A stretch of 45,663 nt of DNA from assembly GCF_002102355.1 (NCBI RefSeq), contig NZ_LQPT01000094.1, positions 1 to 45,663 of the forward strand. Reading direction: 5' to 3'. Made by a program: the position numbers and the translations under genes. The DNA is from Mycobacterium sherrisii (lineage in GTDB: Bacteria; Actinomycetota; Actinomycetes; Mycobacteriales; Mycobacteriaceae). Shown in pieces: positions 45,612 to 45,663 of this stretch; within the stretch, counting starts at the first letter, position 1, and every line of letters begins with the position of its first letter. The notes under the pieces were generated by a model, which had not been told where the DNA came from, searched no databases, and saw only the letters and a program-made list of their open reading frames with translations.

Positions 45612-45663
45612 TTAGTTGGGTGGTGGTTGGGGTTGGAAGGGTTGGTACCACCACCATTGCGCG
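45612..45663 (-). CDS. C-terminal end of a minus-strand ORF entering from the right edge
   Basis: The last 50 bases are C-poor and GT-rich on the + strand. Read on the minus strand they encode QWWWYQPFQPQPPPN followed by TAA (45612-45614), a Pro/Gln-rich tail of a gene lying mainly outside the window. The amino-acid bias is the only evidence; the family cannot be named. Confidence 0.3.
   Translation of the reverse strand, partial: AQWWWYQPFQPQPPPN

Noticed and set aside
1-45663. CRISPR arrays, tRNA or rRNA genes, phage genes
   Set aside because: No regularly spaced repeats, tRNA-like cloverleaf sequences, rRNA segments or phage structural genes were recognised.

Overview
The window is high-GC actinobacterial DNA and almost certainly comes from a slow-growing Mycobacterium. 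The gene content and order from about 3.8 to 18 kb and at 25.3-27.3 kb match, in inverted orientation, what I recall of the M. tuberculosis Rv0111-Rv0127 neighbourhood: mak, treS, pepA, Rv0121c-like, fusA2, fadD7, oxcA, oxyS, ldtA and an Rv0111-like acyltransferase. Species cannot be fixed from sequence reading alone.

Layout. (1) 1-1451: 3' part of an IS21-family element (istA fragment, istB, right terminal repeats). (2) 1.5-3.6 kb: a small DosR-type island, with a short hypothetical gene preceded by two DosR-like boxes and an Rv2629-like release-factor-family gene preceded by another; the latter has a frameshift near its C-terminus. (3) 3.8-9.1 kb: YoaK/DUF1275 membrane protein, then maltokinase and trehalose synthase (trehalose-to-glucan, GlgE pathway) joined by a MIRU-like spacer, and the secreted PepA-type serine protease. 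(4) 9.1-18 kb: F420/PPOX-type oxidoreductase, FusA2, a DUF2231 membrane protein, FadD7, oxalyl-CoA decarboxylase, the LysR regulator OxyS and L,D-transpeptidase LdtA. (5) 18.1-25.3 kb: carboxylic acid reductase, a truncated hypothetical gene, an Nramp-superfamily transporter with non-canonical metal-site motifs and small ORFs upstream, and an O-methyltransferase-like gene. As I recall the M. tuberculosis map, this block sits where the GDP-heptose genes lie. (6) 25.3-27.3 kb: acyltransferase-3/SGNH protein.

(7) 27.5-45.6 kb: a large accessory catabolic locus made of two divergent, tightly overlapping operons. The minus-strand operon reads SDR, Rieske oxygenase, Baeyer-Villiger-type flavin monooxygenase, SDR, class III CoA transferase, ThDP enzyme, aldehyde dehydrogenase. 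The plus-strand operon reads a double SMP-30/lactonase-like propeller, a GntR/HutC regulator, acyl-CoA ligase, SDR, second ligase, zinc alcohol dehydrogenase; an SRPBCC protein and a SnoaL-like protein follow. Together they could hydroxylate, oxidise, convert to ester or lactone, hydrolyse, activate with CoA and shorten an unidentified organic compound.

Three genes of this locus are broken: SDR (1-base deletion), Rieske subunit (1-base insertion) and second ligase (in-frame TGA). In each case the original frame can be read through to a stop or start that overlaps the next gene. With the Rv2629-like frameshift this makes four disrupted genes in 45 kb, suggesting recent decay, sequencing error, or both. 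No rRNA, tRNA or CRISPR array was seen.
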